Origin: Gymnogyps californianus
Lineage: Eukaryota; Chordata; Aves; Accipitriformes; Cathartidae
Assembly: GCF_018139145.2 (NCBI RefSeq)
Contig: NC_059472.1
Coordinates: 99,398,877 to 99,462,876, forward strand
Direction: 5' to 3'
Length of the DNA: 64,000 nucleotides
This document shows, piece by piece, positions 49,801 through 61,100 of this stretch (positions are counted from its first letter, which is position 1; each line of letters begins with the position of its first letter). The position numbers and the translations under genes are program-made. The notes under the pieces are model-generated. The model did not search any database. It was not told the origin of the DNA and was given only the letters and a program-made list of their open reading frames with translations.

Positions 49801-52084
49801 CAGATTTTAAACCAGCATGAGTCAAATATTTAAAAATCAGCAAAAAAAACCTGCTGGAAAGTTGCCTACATGGCAGTAGGTGCTAGGAAATTTGCCCATC
49901 CATGAGCTCAGTAGCAAAAACAAGCTCCTGGTGCACATGAAGGTTTGAGGAGATGAAAGCTCACAGCCCACGGTTCAGAGGAAGTGCTAGTGCGATAAAC
50001 TATTAATTAGGTGTGAATACAGCATCGATGGTATTGCATGCATTTTGAAACATAGCAGTTCCCCAAAGGAAGTGTTATCTAATTGTTTTCATATCCCTCA
50101 AAGACAGATGTCTCCTTGGCACCTAGAAAGGAATATATAATCCAGGGGGCTGCTTCTCTTGAGTAAATTTCATTCCTGACCCCTCAAGAGGGCTCCTGCT
50201 CAGGGTCGTACACCTCCTACTGCAGAACAGCCAAGGAGTATCTCTGGTCCCACCAAAGGCACTCACTGTGTGGCCTGGCAGTAGGGAAGGCTGGAAAAGA
50301 CCAAATGTGCAGGTCCATATATTTTTCAACAGCAACAAGTGACCCTACAACAACTTTAGCAGGATATCTCCAAATAAAAAAAGAAACCATCTACAGAGCA
50401 ACCACAACAAAGAAATTGGATTGTAACAGAGAAACCCATGATAAAAAGATACAAGGAGTTTTCACTAAATTATTCAATATAGGAGTAAGCAAATTACACT
50501 TTATTGGCAGGTCACTGTTCAATTAACCTTTACAAATAGCTGCATTTAATAGATTTGTTTTGTTTATATAAATGTTAACATAAGACAGATTAATACACTG
50601 TCTGAATTAGAGGCCTAAACCGCTCCAGTTTAAAGTAAGTATTTGGTAAATCACTGGTGCAGCAATACATGCAGTTATTAAATGCCCTAAAGTCAGACCA
50701 AAAGCCAGATTAAAAATTTACCGCTAGAAAGATCACCTGTGAATTTCAAATTATGTTAGTTAATATTCATGATTTCAGTGACTAAATAAAAGAAATGACC
50801 CCAAAAGTTTTATGCCATTTTAACCTACTTGTCTCTACCTCAGATAGCATTTACATTTATATCTAACTTCCTTTTAATGCTGAACTGCCCAAGTAATCAT
50901 TTTAGCAGCAGGTAAATGCGTAAAAATGCAGCAGTGACTTCTAGTGGGGGTGTTAAATCCTTTGCAAAATAATTCAGATACACCTTAATTTCCACTGTGC
51001 AATAAGGCAACAGAACTTGTGTCCCCAGTGAAACTGTTTTCAAGAAAATATAAACTGATCTAAAACTGCTGTGTATTCACAATCAACAAAACCTCATTTG
51101 GAAGCTAGGAAAAAAATGAGGCTTACGTCCCCCTTTCTCTATTACTTCTCATCCACATTTCAAAAGTACCATATTAATGACAAGACAGAGGCAGGCAGTA
51201 TTGGAAACCTCCCAAGTGTAGCTGTGTTAGCAGCACAGCCAACTCAATTTTATATATGCAGAAGTATTTGTGGTCTAAACACAAATACTTCAAAGGGCTT
51301 TTAGGAAAAGCTGCCCATGCTGGTAACCACACACCAAATTATCTCTAGGTAAAGACACAGACTTGTACATTATGCAGGAAGACCAAGTGCTCCAGTACAA
51401 CCCTAATAAAGGGGGGAATAAACTAGTACAGAGAAGAGTGCTCCCAGAAGTGCGTTTCCCCGGTACGGAAAAAGTAGGCTTTGAGCACCAATTCACTTCA
51501 CATAACTCACTCATCAGTGGTAGCTCCTCCATCGCAATGATCTTAGCTGGATTCAGGCGACCTTGAACTGAAGCTTCCATTTCGCCTATCATTTCATCAA
51601 GTCAGTCTCTTTTCTCGTGTAGAAATCCTGGAAACAGAAACTCTGTCACTCTCATGAGGGTATCTATGCTTAACAGAGAATAATGAAAAACTACATGCTG
51701 GGAAATGTAAACAAACGCTGCATCACTCTCTCCCCCAGGTGCCGGCCTTTGATTACTCCATTCCAAATGTCGTCGTCAATACTTGTCAAAAAGTACCAAA
51801 AACATTTGGTTGTCAAGGTACGGAACAGTTTTAACATGCCAAATTATTCATTTGGTTGACTCATTGTTGACTACGGCCTGCAACGGCCAGGTCTTCTCCC
51901 ATGGATAAGCAAGAGATTCGATGCAAGTTTTGCAGGAAGCACAGCATGTTGGTCAGAGAGGGCAATTTCACCTAATGTAAAGCCCAGAAAACACCTCCTC
52001 CCTACACACCTACTAACACCACAACTTTGCATGCTTTATGGCCAAAAGCAACTTGAACCTATAGCAGTAAGCATCTAAACCCAT

Positions 52085-53248
52085 TCAGGTGGAGCTATAT
52101 ATTTTTATTGAATGATCACCGCTGTCTAAAACGACGAGGGAATTGTTTGCCATGTAAGTCAGTCCTACAGGATAAGAAAGCCCATGGCTAATGAGAGGGT
52201 TAAAGATGGGAAACTCCTCAGGTTTCCCTAAGCATATTACAGCCTGGCTACAGACATCCGTTACTATAACACGACCCTCTTTGTCAAAGGCCACAGCTGT
52301 AGTATATATTTTGGAGGGGAAAACGAGGTTCAGACCAAAGCTATCCATCTGGCCAACGAGATCCATCTCTGCACTGAATATCTTCACCCGGGTGCTGCCG
52401 CTGTTCGGTCCTTGAGCTTTCAGGTGCTCTATTACCACGATAGCACCCGAGGTCTGGGAGACTGCAACCCCTCTTGGGCTGATGAGCTGAGAGCGGATCA
52501 TCTGACACTTCTTTAATTTCCCCGTCCTGAAGTCGGCCGTCAAGCGGTAGAGAGCGCCCGCCTCCGAGTCGGTCAGGATTATTTCACTCTCGGGGGTGGC
52601 ATCCAAGCCCCAGGGCAAACAGAAACCCTCCCGGACAGCCAGGACCCCCCTTCCCTCAAAATCAAAGGCCTTCACGGAGCGGTCCCCGCCATCGGTGACC
52701 ACCACGTGCCCGTCCGGCGTGACCGTCACATCAAGCGGGTACTTGATATCGTTGCCCGCGTCCCCCCGCTCCCCGAACCGCTGCAGGCAGAATCCGCTCG
52801 GCCCAAAGATGTGGATCCTCTTCTTGCCGTCGTGTGCCACTGCCAGGCGCCCCGATCTCCGGCAGGCCGCCACCCCGGTGGGGTTGACCAGCGACCCCCA
52901 GCCCCCCAGGGACAGCCGGAGCCCGAGGCCCGCGGGGGCCGGCCCGGCCGCCCCTCCGCCGGCGCTCCTCCCCAAGGCCGAGGGGACGCTGCCGCCGGCG
53001 GGGCCCAGGACCTCCAGCAGCTGCAGCAGCGGCAGGCAGTCGCTGGTCTCGGCGGAGCCGCAGGCCCGCCGGCAGAAGGGACACTCCAACCGCCGGCGCT
53101 CGGCGCCGCCCAGGGCCCCCACGCAGCCCCGACAAAGGACGTGCCCGCAAGGCAGGTTCCGCGGCCGCCGCTGCCCGCCGGGGCCGTACCGCTCGAAGCA
53201 CACCCGGCACTCCAACAAGCCCAGCTCCGCCTCGTCCTCCGCCGCCAT
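52085..53248 (-). CDS. NHLRC1: NHLRC1 (malin), RING/NHL E3 ubiquitin ligase
   Basis: Malin is a single-exon E3 ubiquitin ligase that partners with laforin in glycogen quality control; its loss causes Lafora disease in mammals. The frame gives 387 residues (human 395). A C3HC4 RING spans residues 14-59, with Cys14, Cys17, Cys34, His36, Cys39, Cys42, Cys56 and Cys59 all present. An Ala/Gly/Pro-rich linker (about 83-109) is followed by a six-bladed NHL-type propeller from about residue 113 to the end, with typical blade motifs such as VNPTG, YPLDVTV, VVVTDGGDRS, SPRGVAV and KPEEFPI. Cys14 and Pro57 correspond to human Cys26 and Pro69, known disease sites, and are intact. I chose the ATG at 53248 because MAAEDEAELGLLECRVCFER aligns with the human N-terminus and has G at -3; the frame stays open 82 codons further up to a Met at 53494, which is unlikely to be used. 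The 5' half is extremely GC-rich. The stop is TGA at 52087-52085. Confidence 0.97.
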   Translation of the reverse strand: MAAEDEAELGLLECRVCFERYGPGGQRRPRNLPCGHVLCRGCVGALGGAERRRLECPFCRRACGSAETSDCLPLLQLLEVLGPAGGSVPSALGRSAGGGAAGPAPAGLGLRLSLGGWGSLVNPTGVAACRRSGRLAVAHDGKKRIHIFGPSGFCLQRFGERGDAGNDIKYPLDVTVTPDGHVVVTDGGDRSVKAFDFEGRGVLAVREGFCLPWGLDATPESEIILTDSEAGALYRLTADFRTGKLKKCQMIRSQLISPRGVAVSQTSGAIVVIEHLKAQGPNSGSTRVKIFSAEMDLVGQMDSFGLNLVFPSKIYTTAVAFDKEGRVIVTDVCSQAVICLGKPEEFPIFNPLISHGLSYPVGLTYMANNSLVVLDSGDHSIKIYSST

Positions 53249-53341
53249 CCCCGCCGCGCTGAGGCGGGGCGGCGGCTGAGGGGGGTGGCGGGCTGAGGCG
53301 GCCGGGCGCCCTCTGTGGGCGAGCTGGGGCGCGGCGGCACC

Positions 53342-53437
53342 GCCCCGGGAGGGGGCGGAGCGGCGTTGCCGGTGGGCGGGTGCTGGCGGCCGCCAGCACC
53401 CGCCCACCGGCAACGCCGCTCCGCCCCCTCCCGGGGC
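53342..53437. repeat. 96-bp perfect palindrome with no spacer (48-bp arms)
   Basis: Reading outward from the axis between 53389 and 53390, all 48 base pairs are complementary, from GGCGG|CCGCC at the centre to GCCCCGGG...CCCGGGGC at the ends. The first mismatch is 53341/53438. The arms are about 85% GC (41 of 48). The palindrome lies 94 bases upstream of the NHLRC1 start codon, in its promoter or 5' UTR. A perfect spacerless inverted repeat of this size could extrude as a cruciform or, if transcribed, fold into a very stable hairpin. It could also be an assembly or library fold-back artefact. Confidence 0.97.
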
Positions 53438-53440
53438 CGC

Positions 53441-53480
53441 CCTCCCCGGTAAAAGATTCACCTCCCCGGTAAAACATTCA
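53441..53480. repeat. Two-copy 20-bp tandem duplication
   Basis: CCTCCCCGGTAAAAGATTCA (53441-53460) is repeated directly as CCTCCCCGGTAAAACATTCA (53461-53480) with one substitution. It abuts the NHLRC1 upstream palindrome, leaving three bases between them. Confidence 0.97.
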
Positions 53481-55057
53481 TCGCTTCCAGCCATCCGGTT
53501 ACCGAGTTGCCAGCACGGTTGCTAGTGCTCTTTTCTGCCCGCATCGGGGTGAGGAAGCGGTCGCCGTTTCGTCGGGTTCCCCTCGCTGCTCCGGGAAGCT
53601 TTTGATAAAACGCGACGAAAATATTTACGCTGTCTTTACGTAATAAAAACGTCGGCGCTGCCTCACGGCGCGCCTGGCACGTGCCGTCGCCCTCGCCAGG
53701 TTGTCGCATACCTGGGGATCCTGCGCCGGACGTCACCGGGCACGCAGCAGCCTTGTGCCGAGCACCGGGCCTTCCGCGGCTCTCGCGTATCTGAAACTTC
53801 GGCGGCTCTCACGCTGCACCTGGAAAAAACTTCTGGATCAAGAGGAAGGAGATGCTTTAACCTGGTAGCTGCAGGACTGGCCAGAAGTCAAAATATACGA
53901 AAATAGCAGCTCCCGGCTTGCACCAGCCCACCGGCTACGTCCGTCCTTCTCTCTGTCAACCCTGCCTTGAAGCGCCAGTAGCTACAAGCAATATCGAGAG
54001 TTGCAACGGGCTGTAGCTCGGGGACTGCTGCGCTAAAATCATCAGACCCCCTTGCAGCTCTCGGACTACAACACTAAAAAGCCCCATGGCTTTTACTTGC
54101 TTTCTAGTGTTGGTGAATTATAATACACTACATTGCAATCGTACCTTTCCAGCGTTTTTTAAAACAAGCTGCCAAGGGGAGAAGGCCAGGGCAGGAAAGG
54201 GTTTTGAGAGCCCCAAATTTTGTAATTTTTAAAAATCGCAGTAGTATCCATACGGGAGTGATAGAAGACCCACAAAAGAAGGTTTGTGTTCGGATGAACA
54301 CGCAGCAGCTGTGCAGGCTTTCTTTGAACCCTCTCACCTTACAAGCCCTGTGCCCGTTTGCCTGCTCACAGCTGCACTCCTGAAGGAGGGAGCAGCATGC
54401 TCGCGAGCAACCACGGGGACATTTTCTCCCCGTACTCCCTCCTTTATTGTCATCTGGTTCGCCTCCCTCCTCTCTTTCCTGCTCAATGATCGTTCCCCTT
54501 TGGCGGCTGCTGCCAAAAGCGTTCTTGCCCGCTCACTGCCAGCTCGTCACTTGACTCGTAATCACGACTAACGGGGACGGAGAGAAGCAACTTCCGCCAG
54601 CTTCCCGCCTCTCTCGCCCAGCTGCCCGGTCTGGCGCAAGGCCAGCGTCGCAGGAAACAAGTATTTGAACAGCAGCTGCCATTGCTCCCGGGGCTGCCAG
54701 CCGACGAGGACGACCTGCGGAGTGCCGGGCAGACAGCATCGACTGGCAATGGCCAAAAAGGAACAGGAACATTTCTTTTTCCCAGCTCTGATGATCTGAA
54801 TTGATACGGAAGAAGAAGATGCACTTTAAAAATGCTTGTTTGTGCATGCAGTTTAATAAAAGCTACGCGCACCTCAAGGCAGTGAAGGCAGTTATGTCGG
54901 AGAGATGACTTGGTAAGCAAAATGGACAAAAATGTTCCACAGGCGTTTTTCTGTACGCTGAAGCCTGCTTTAAGAGTGCCCCAAAACATGTCTCATTTTA
55001 AAAGGTGAGATAAAAATAAAAGCAAGATGGGAGGTAAGTTATTTTAATTAATTTTAA
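53481..55057. other. NHLRC1 upstream / TPMT downstream spacer
   Basis: The spacer between two same-strand genes should hold the distal NHLRC1 promoter and the TPMT 3' UTR. Candidate TPMT polyadenylation signals on the minus strand are ATTAAA at 54857-54852 (about 200 bases after the stop) and AATAAA at 54448-54443. Neither is proven. A 168-codon minus-strand frame (54483-54989) overlaps the presumed 3' UTR and has no recognisable domain. Confidence 0.55.
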
Positions 55058-55173
55058 TCAAGCTACAAACTTGAGCATATATAGCACCTCCAGAAAATAA
55101 TCTAGTCCCCATTGTCTGTGTCTGTCTGAGAAGTCATCGACTTTTTGAAGACACTTAATTTCACAGCGGTTAC
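55058..55173 (-). CDS. TPMT: TPMT last coding exon (human exon 10 equivalent)
   Basis: Acceptor TTTTCAG at 55180-55174. The exon codes the second half of a Gly codon, then NRCEIKCLQKVDDFSDRHRQ and WGLDYFLEVLYMLKFVA, then stop TGA (55060-55058). It is 116 bases in phase with the preceding exon. The Tyr equivalent to human Tyr240 is present. Confidence 0.95.
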
Positions 55174-58100
55174 CTGAAAAGGAAGAAAAAGTAACAAATT
55201 ACTGAATGATTAGTCACTGAAAAATGCAAACTGTCGGGGGGGGGGAATCTTATCCACAGATTTCCTCATAGTCCCTAACACAGTGACACAAATGCACTGG
55301 GGAAAACTTATCCGTCTCTTTTGCATTGGGATGCAACTGTCCATGCCAATGACTCACTGCACACAGATACTGCAGGGGTCTCAGAAAGCTGTAAATTTAA
55401 AAGAAGTGCAATATCAAAGCATATCAGGAGGAACTTTTAAAATTAAATTCCTGCCATAATTCCGAGTTTCATTATTTTGATGGATTTGAGTTGTACATTT
55501 AGCATTTTCTTCACGTGGCATGTTACTTTTCTTCTTTGGCTACAACAGTACAGCAGAAACTGCAGAACTGGTATGCAAAGGCCTTGTATTAAAACCAGAG
55601 TAGCTGGTGATGAGGTGCAGAGAAAGACAAAATGGTCAAATGGGACTAAGACTGCAGCTATAAGATCACTGAGTGCAGTGTGAATCCTGGGAGAATGAAA
55701 AGATGCCAAGGGGAGGAAAGAGACAGTATCTGTCTCTTGGGTTTTCTTCACATCTTTTGAAGAGCTGAGAATTTTCCTTGACAGCAAAATCCCTGTGGCT
55801 AAATAGTATCTATTTTCCCTGTTATTTTTCCATGACTCCACCCCTTAGATAAGAAGCAAATGACTATCACTTGTCACAGGGCGAGGTAGAAGCATATAAA
55901 CACGTTTATGTGTTTTGGAAAAAATTCCTAAGGGTTAGCTGAAATATTACTTACCAAACAAGCTTTTAATTTCAGATTCAGGAACATAAAATGGTGGGCC
56001 TGAAAGAAAATGGGTGAAGCTAATCAGAGAGAAGACACGGGAAGGAGACAAACATTTGCACTGCAGCAGAAGAGCCAGCCCCATCACTCACAGCACCTGG
56101 CCCGCAATTGGGCCCCAGTGTGTAGCACCGTCTGCAAGAACCAGAAAACACTATGTCCAAGAACTCGTGGCATCTTGGTGGGCCACCAGACAGCTTCAGG
56201 TGTTGCTGCTGCATCATCTCCAGGCTGCAGCCAGGGTAGCCGCGTTGTCAGAAGTCATGACCATGCCGTGGATACAACCACTCTCAGTGTGCTGTGTGAA
56301 TCCGGCCTACAATCTCTTTATACTACAATGGCATAATTAAAGCTAAAAGCTGAATAATGTGAGAGGGAGAGCAATGAATTACGCTATTGTGGCTTATAAT
56401 AACAAGACCTATTTTTTCAGGGATAATTATGCTGAAGAGCCCAAAAGCAGCAAAAACTCTCTTTCTTTTGAAGGTTAATAATTAACAACAACAAAAAAAC
56501 TTTTAAAATACCTCAGACTTCAGTATGTAACAAAAGTTATAAAGGGAAGAAATACTTTATGATTTTACAGAATTTAACCTCTTCCAAGCATATTCGGACC
56601 ATGGTAGTGACGGGGAGAGAGGCAAAAGATGGGCAACACGTTGGGTTGCAAGTACTGGGTAAACAGAGCGAAGCCGATGTTGTCGGGAGTGCTTCAAGCT
56701 CCCTAGGCCAGACAGGATTTTAGTCTAAGCATTCACTCTTCCAGCTTCTGTGTCATAGCCACACTTCCAGTTTCATTTCTTTGTTAATACACCGTGTCTG
56801 TCCTCCACTTACCCTTAGCATGTCTGAATGCTAGAGGGAAAGCAAATTTAGTCTCAAGCTTGGTCAACATCCAGAATTTTTAACACACAGTTGTATTGGT
56901 GTGATCAGCTGACAAAGCTATGCTGATAAAAAACCTGGGGAAGATACTAATATATCTACCACATCTATATACAATTTGTATTAAAGCATGCAAAATCAAA
57001 ACATGAACAGTGCAAAGTTCTCACCTTTGTGTTTGTTTGGATCATATGAAACCGTTACAAGGAGATAAGAAGAATTTTTCTCCATTAGGGTGATCATCAA
57101 ACTGACATAGCTAAAAGGAGAAAGTTACACTTTATTATTTTGGAACTGTACAAACATTCAAGCATAGAATTCAAAATATTCAACAAGAGAGGTAACATGT
57201 ATTTCTATGCAGAGATAACATGAGCTGAACTGCACAGAAACTAAGCAAAGCTTAGTTTGAATTTCATGAGCATGAAATTCATGCTACACATGAAACACCT
57301 CAAATAAAGGTTACTGTTTACTCATAAACAAGCATTTATCTTTTTTGCATATTCATCTCAAAACTAACAGACAAAACATAGTATTCATCTGCCACAGTCT
57401 AGAATATAGTACACAATACAGTATTGATCTTTTAAAATTATTGTGAATTCAAGATTATGTATCTAATTAAAAAATCCTGGGGGTAGGGTCAAACTACATT
57501 TGGGTTGGCTATAGGCAAGAAAAAAAATTGGAATAAAGGGAAGTGAGGGGAAAAAGAACAAAGAGAGGAGAAGCAGATGGGGTGAAAAGGAAATAATAAA
57601 ATTCAGATGAGACTTGCAGCTCTGCCTCTGCTGGGTTGGAACAAACCACATCTTTTCCCACCAAGAGGCAGGGCAGCTTCCTGAAGGAAGCTCACAATCT
57701 AGAGTACAGCACTCTGTGACTGCAGCTGATGCTTGCGGTAGAGAAGAACTTGTGTAGGTTAGTCCTTTAAATGAAAGAGGACTCACCGACAAGTGGCAGG
57801 AGGAAAAATGTGTCACTGCATACATTAGAGAAAAGACAATAACAAAGCAAATTTACTAACCGTTGTCTGTCGCATGGATTCACAGCTACTAGAGCTCCTC
57901 TGTCCCAAACTCCGTCAAACTTGCCAACTATTGAGCTATAGGGAGATGAGGAAAAGGCTTAAAAATACTAAAAAGGCACCTTCATCTTTATTCAGATACT
58001 TCTGTGAACTCACAACGATTCTCCAGCTAGCTGTGCAGATTCCCCGCTACCTTTTTGTTACGGTCCAGCATTTTCATGATCCAAACCAATATGATCTGGA

Positions 58101-61100
58101 ACCCAAGAAATGCCTCTGGTACATGGCTCTGCTGCGATAGCAAAGAGGTACTGGAATTGCTCAGCATTTCCCCATCATTAGGGGGTGCTGAGACAAGGCA
58201 GGGAGGAAGGAAAGTAGCTTAAACACATTTGGGCTACAAGTCTGGGTTTTTGGCAATCATACCCTGCCGTGACCCTTGAGGCAGCACTAACATGCACTCA
58301 GCACGTCAATAGTTCTTGGCTACCTTCTAAAACCCATGCATGATTTCCAATGCGGGTTAAGGAAGGTGCCTCGTTGCTTTACTATCATTGAACTCAGCAC
58401 ACCCACTGATTTTAGACACTTCAATTCCCAGCTACATGCCCAGGACAGTTAGCTTCAGCTTGCAATTTGTTTAATGGTAGAAAAGCTAAGTTACACTGCT
58501 GCTTGCCTCAGCCTAACACTGCCACAGACATTATTTTTGCTCCTGGATATGCTGGCAGATGGCTTCAGTGACCACCCAAAACCTGCAAATGGCCAAGACT
58601 ATTGGGAAGTGCCTTTACTGATGGGTGGTAAGAGCAGTCAGGGTGAGACTAGAAATGAGGATATTTGGGGGGGGGAAAAGAAGGGCCTTGTTTCTGGTAA
58701 TTATTAAAACAGGAGTTCAGAGAGTAAGGTAATAATAACGTAAATTGCATAATTTTAAAGAAAGTCTGAAATAAGTTTACTTAGTGAGAAAAATACGGTA
58801 TGGAATTGTGCAATACCCTTCTGCCTGCTGGGAGGGTGTCAGAGTCCAATTGCATCACCTCTTTCTTCACTTCTGTACTGGTTTTGGCTGGGGTAGAGTT
58901 ACATTTCTTCACAGTAGCTTGTATGGGACTATGTTTTGGATTTGTGCTGAAAATAGTGTTGATAACACACTGATGTTTTAGTTACTGCTGAGCAGTGCTT
59001 ACACAGCATCAACACCTTTTCTGCTCCTCACATTGCCCCACCAGTGAGTAGGTTGGAGGTGCACAAGAAGTTGGGAGGGGACACAGTTGGGACAGCTGAC
59101 CCCAACTGACCAAAAGGATATTCCATACCATATGACGTCATGCTCAGCAGTAAAACTGGGTGGGAGGTTGACAGGGGGCTGCTGCTTGGGGACTGGCTGG
59201 GCATCAGTGAGTTGGTGGTGGGCAATTGTTTTCATTTGTATCACTTGTCTTTCTTGGGTTTTATTTTCCTCTCTCTTTGGTTGTTGGGTTTTTTTCCTTA
59301 CAATTTTTTTTTAAATTTCTTTTTAATTATTAAACTGTTTTTATCTCAACCCACAAGTTTCTTTCTCACTTTTACCCTTCTGATTGTCCCCACCATCCCA
59401 CCAGGGTGGGGGAGTGGGCAAGCAGCTGTGTGGTGCTTAGTTGCCAGCTGGGGTTAAACCACAACAACTTCTTCTCCCTGGCCGCTGCTCATTTCATTGC
59501 AATGGCATTGCTAAGTCTCTGGCATCTAACCTAGAAGCTGAACCTGTATTTCCCACTCTATTGTGATGAGGCATGATAACACTTCTAAGTCCTGACTTCT
59601 TTTAAAGTTTGCCAAGACTAAGTATCTAATTTAAATAACCAGCCTCTTAAATGAAAGGAGGTTTTTAAACAGTTAAACATGCAATGGGCATGAGGGGAAC
59701 AAAGCAAAGTCTAGTGGGGCAGGTGACAAACTTAATCTTCTGAGGCTTGGAGGCTCTTCTCCTCTCTGCCTAGCTGAGTCTGCTGCATGACCTTAGGCAA
59801 GCCCCTGAAGTTTTTTGCACTTGGTTTTTCTTCCCAGCTTCAAGCTGGTCTAACTGGAATGGTGGTGGTGGCTCCATACAGGCATTTCATGTTATTTTAC
59901 TCCCCACCGATTTCATCAGGGCCGACAGACATCGCAGGCTGCAGGCAGCCTCATGCTGTGGCCTTCCCCTAGTCCTGGTCTCCTGGTTGCCCAGATCTCA
60001 GGACCTGGTGAGCGTCTGGGTGCTCCCTGCCTGTCTGCACACCCGATTTCCTTCTGAGGAGAAGCAAGCCATGAGGAAAAGGTCAAAAAAGCTGTCTTTC
60101 ATCCTGATGTGGAGTCAGGAGGAAGCTAAGGTGTTAGGAAGTGCTCCTCTTGGGTGTACCTTTCACTGTATCACTACCCAATCTTTTAGCCCTACATTAT
60201 CTCCTGCTATGTGTTTATATGGTATGTAGCATGACAGATCACAGCCTAGGTACTACTACAACTAATAAAAATTAACATGTAAAGCAGAAATTCACATATC
60301 TGCAGAAATCCCACTGGATTTAAGCAGTAAAGTTGTGAATTTCTATGTCTGCATATGTTTAGTAGTTTCAGTTAATGCAATTTTTAATTTTTTTTTTTTT
60401 AAAGTCTTGCAGCCATAATTGTATTAGGAGGTACAATGGTTGTGTAATATAACTGTTTTACATATGTCCCAGAGTTCCCACAAAGAGCAGTAATTCCTGT
60501 TACTCTTTAACTAGCAAAAGTCTTTGAAATGTCTCATTCTGACAAAGGTCAGGAGCACATCTGAGTTCTCCTCTAATGAATGCTAGGCTAATGGAGATCA
60601 AAAGGATTTGTTAGCAGGCCAGCCTCAGCAAGAGAGAAATAAGTTTAATTTCCATAATTACTGGGTAATTAATCCAATTGTCTGTACATAGAAACTAGAA
60701 GAGTGTGTGCGTTTTTCTAGTCACAGGTATCTGCTGACTGCTGTAGGGAATGCAGTTTATACTTTCACCATTACTGCACCCAGTACAGAACCATGCATCC
60801 AAAATGTGTATCTGCCAATTTATTTTGTGGATGACAAACTATGTACTGGACCCAGCAATATGCACTGAAAATGTCATTAATTACTTATTTTTGCTTTATT
60901 TCATAGTATTATTCCACCATGTTATGACAGAAGTTACAGGTTTCACCATGCTACTTGCTACAAAACTTAGAACCGCATTTTTCAAAAATTGCTGACAAGA
61001 AGCTTAAGCAATCCCTGGGCAACTTGTCAACTCACAGCAAGAAGGATTTATAGGGATCTACACAGCAAGTCGCTACACTGCAGGGGCAAGGCAGGGAAGA

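Larger units (their letters stand above)
41791..52084. other. Intergenic between the CR1 block and NHLRC1, no gene recognised
   Basis: The region is AT-rich with many stops. The longest open frame (121 codons, 43851-44216 plus, rich in Lys, Arg and Thr) has no recognised domain, start context or conserved neighbour; I treat it as chance. Fragments that look like old repeats occur near 43033-43080 and 46756-46830. A weaker MIR-core-like pattern (GGGGCAACTTCAATTTCACT, then CCATCTGAAATGAAAC) lies between about 44440 and 44535. The NHLRC1 3' UTR should extend a few hundred bases below 52085, but I see no canonical minus-strand AATAAA close to the stop, so its end is unknown. Confidence 0.6.
52560..53560. 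promoter_or_regulatory. NHLRC1: CpG island over the NHLRC1 5' half and promoter
   Basis: CpG-dense, GC-rich DNA covers the RING-coding half of NHLRC1 and continues through the upstream region. Multiple GC boxes occur, including GGGGGCGGAG at 53351-53360 with a mirrored copy in the palindrome's other arm. No TATA box is visible. Outside the dense part, at 53676-53685, lies the symmetric E-box GGCACGTGCC, a possible USF/TFE-type site (inference). Confidence 0.65.

Noticed and set aside
52731..53477. 248-codon frame on the same strand as NHLRC1 in another register
   Set aside because: It is a frame-shifted shadow of the GC-rich RING-coding region with Ala/Gly/Arg low complexity. The 469-codon frame carries the RING and NHL motifs.
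53249..53494. 82-codon N-terminal extension of NHLRC1
   Set aside because: It runs through the palindrome and promoter, has no counterpart in human malin, and the internal ATG aligns with the known N-terminus.
54483..54989. 168-codon minus-strand frame between NHLRC1 and TPMT
   Set aside because: It overlaps the presumed TPMT 3' UTR, is mixed in composition and has no family match.
57259..57280. Inverted repeat GAATTTCATG/CATGAAATTC in a TPMT intron
   Set aside because: The 10-bp arms are exact but AT-rich and short. No related copy was seen, so it was not treated as a functional element.
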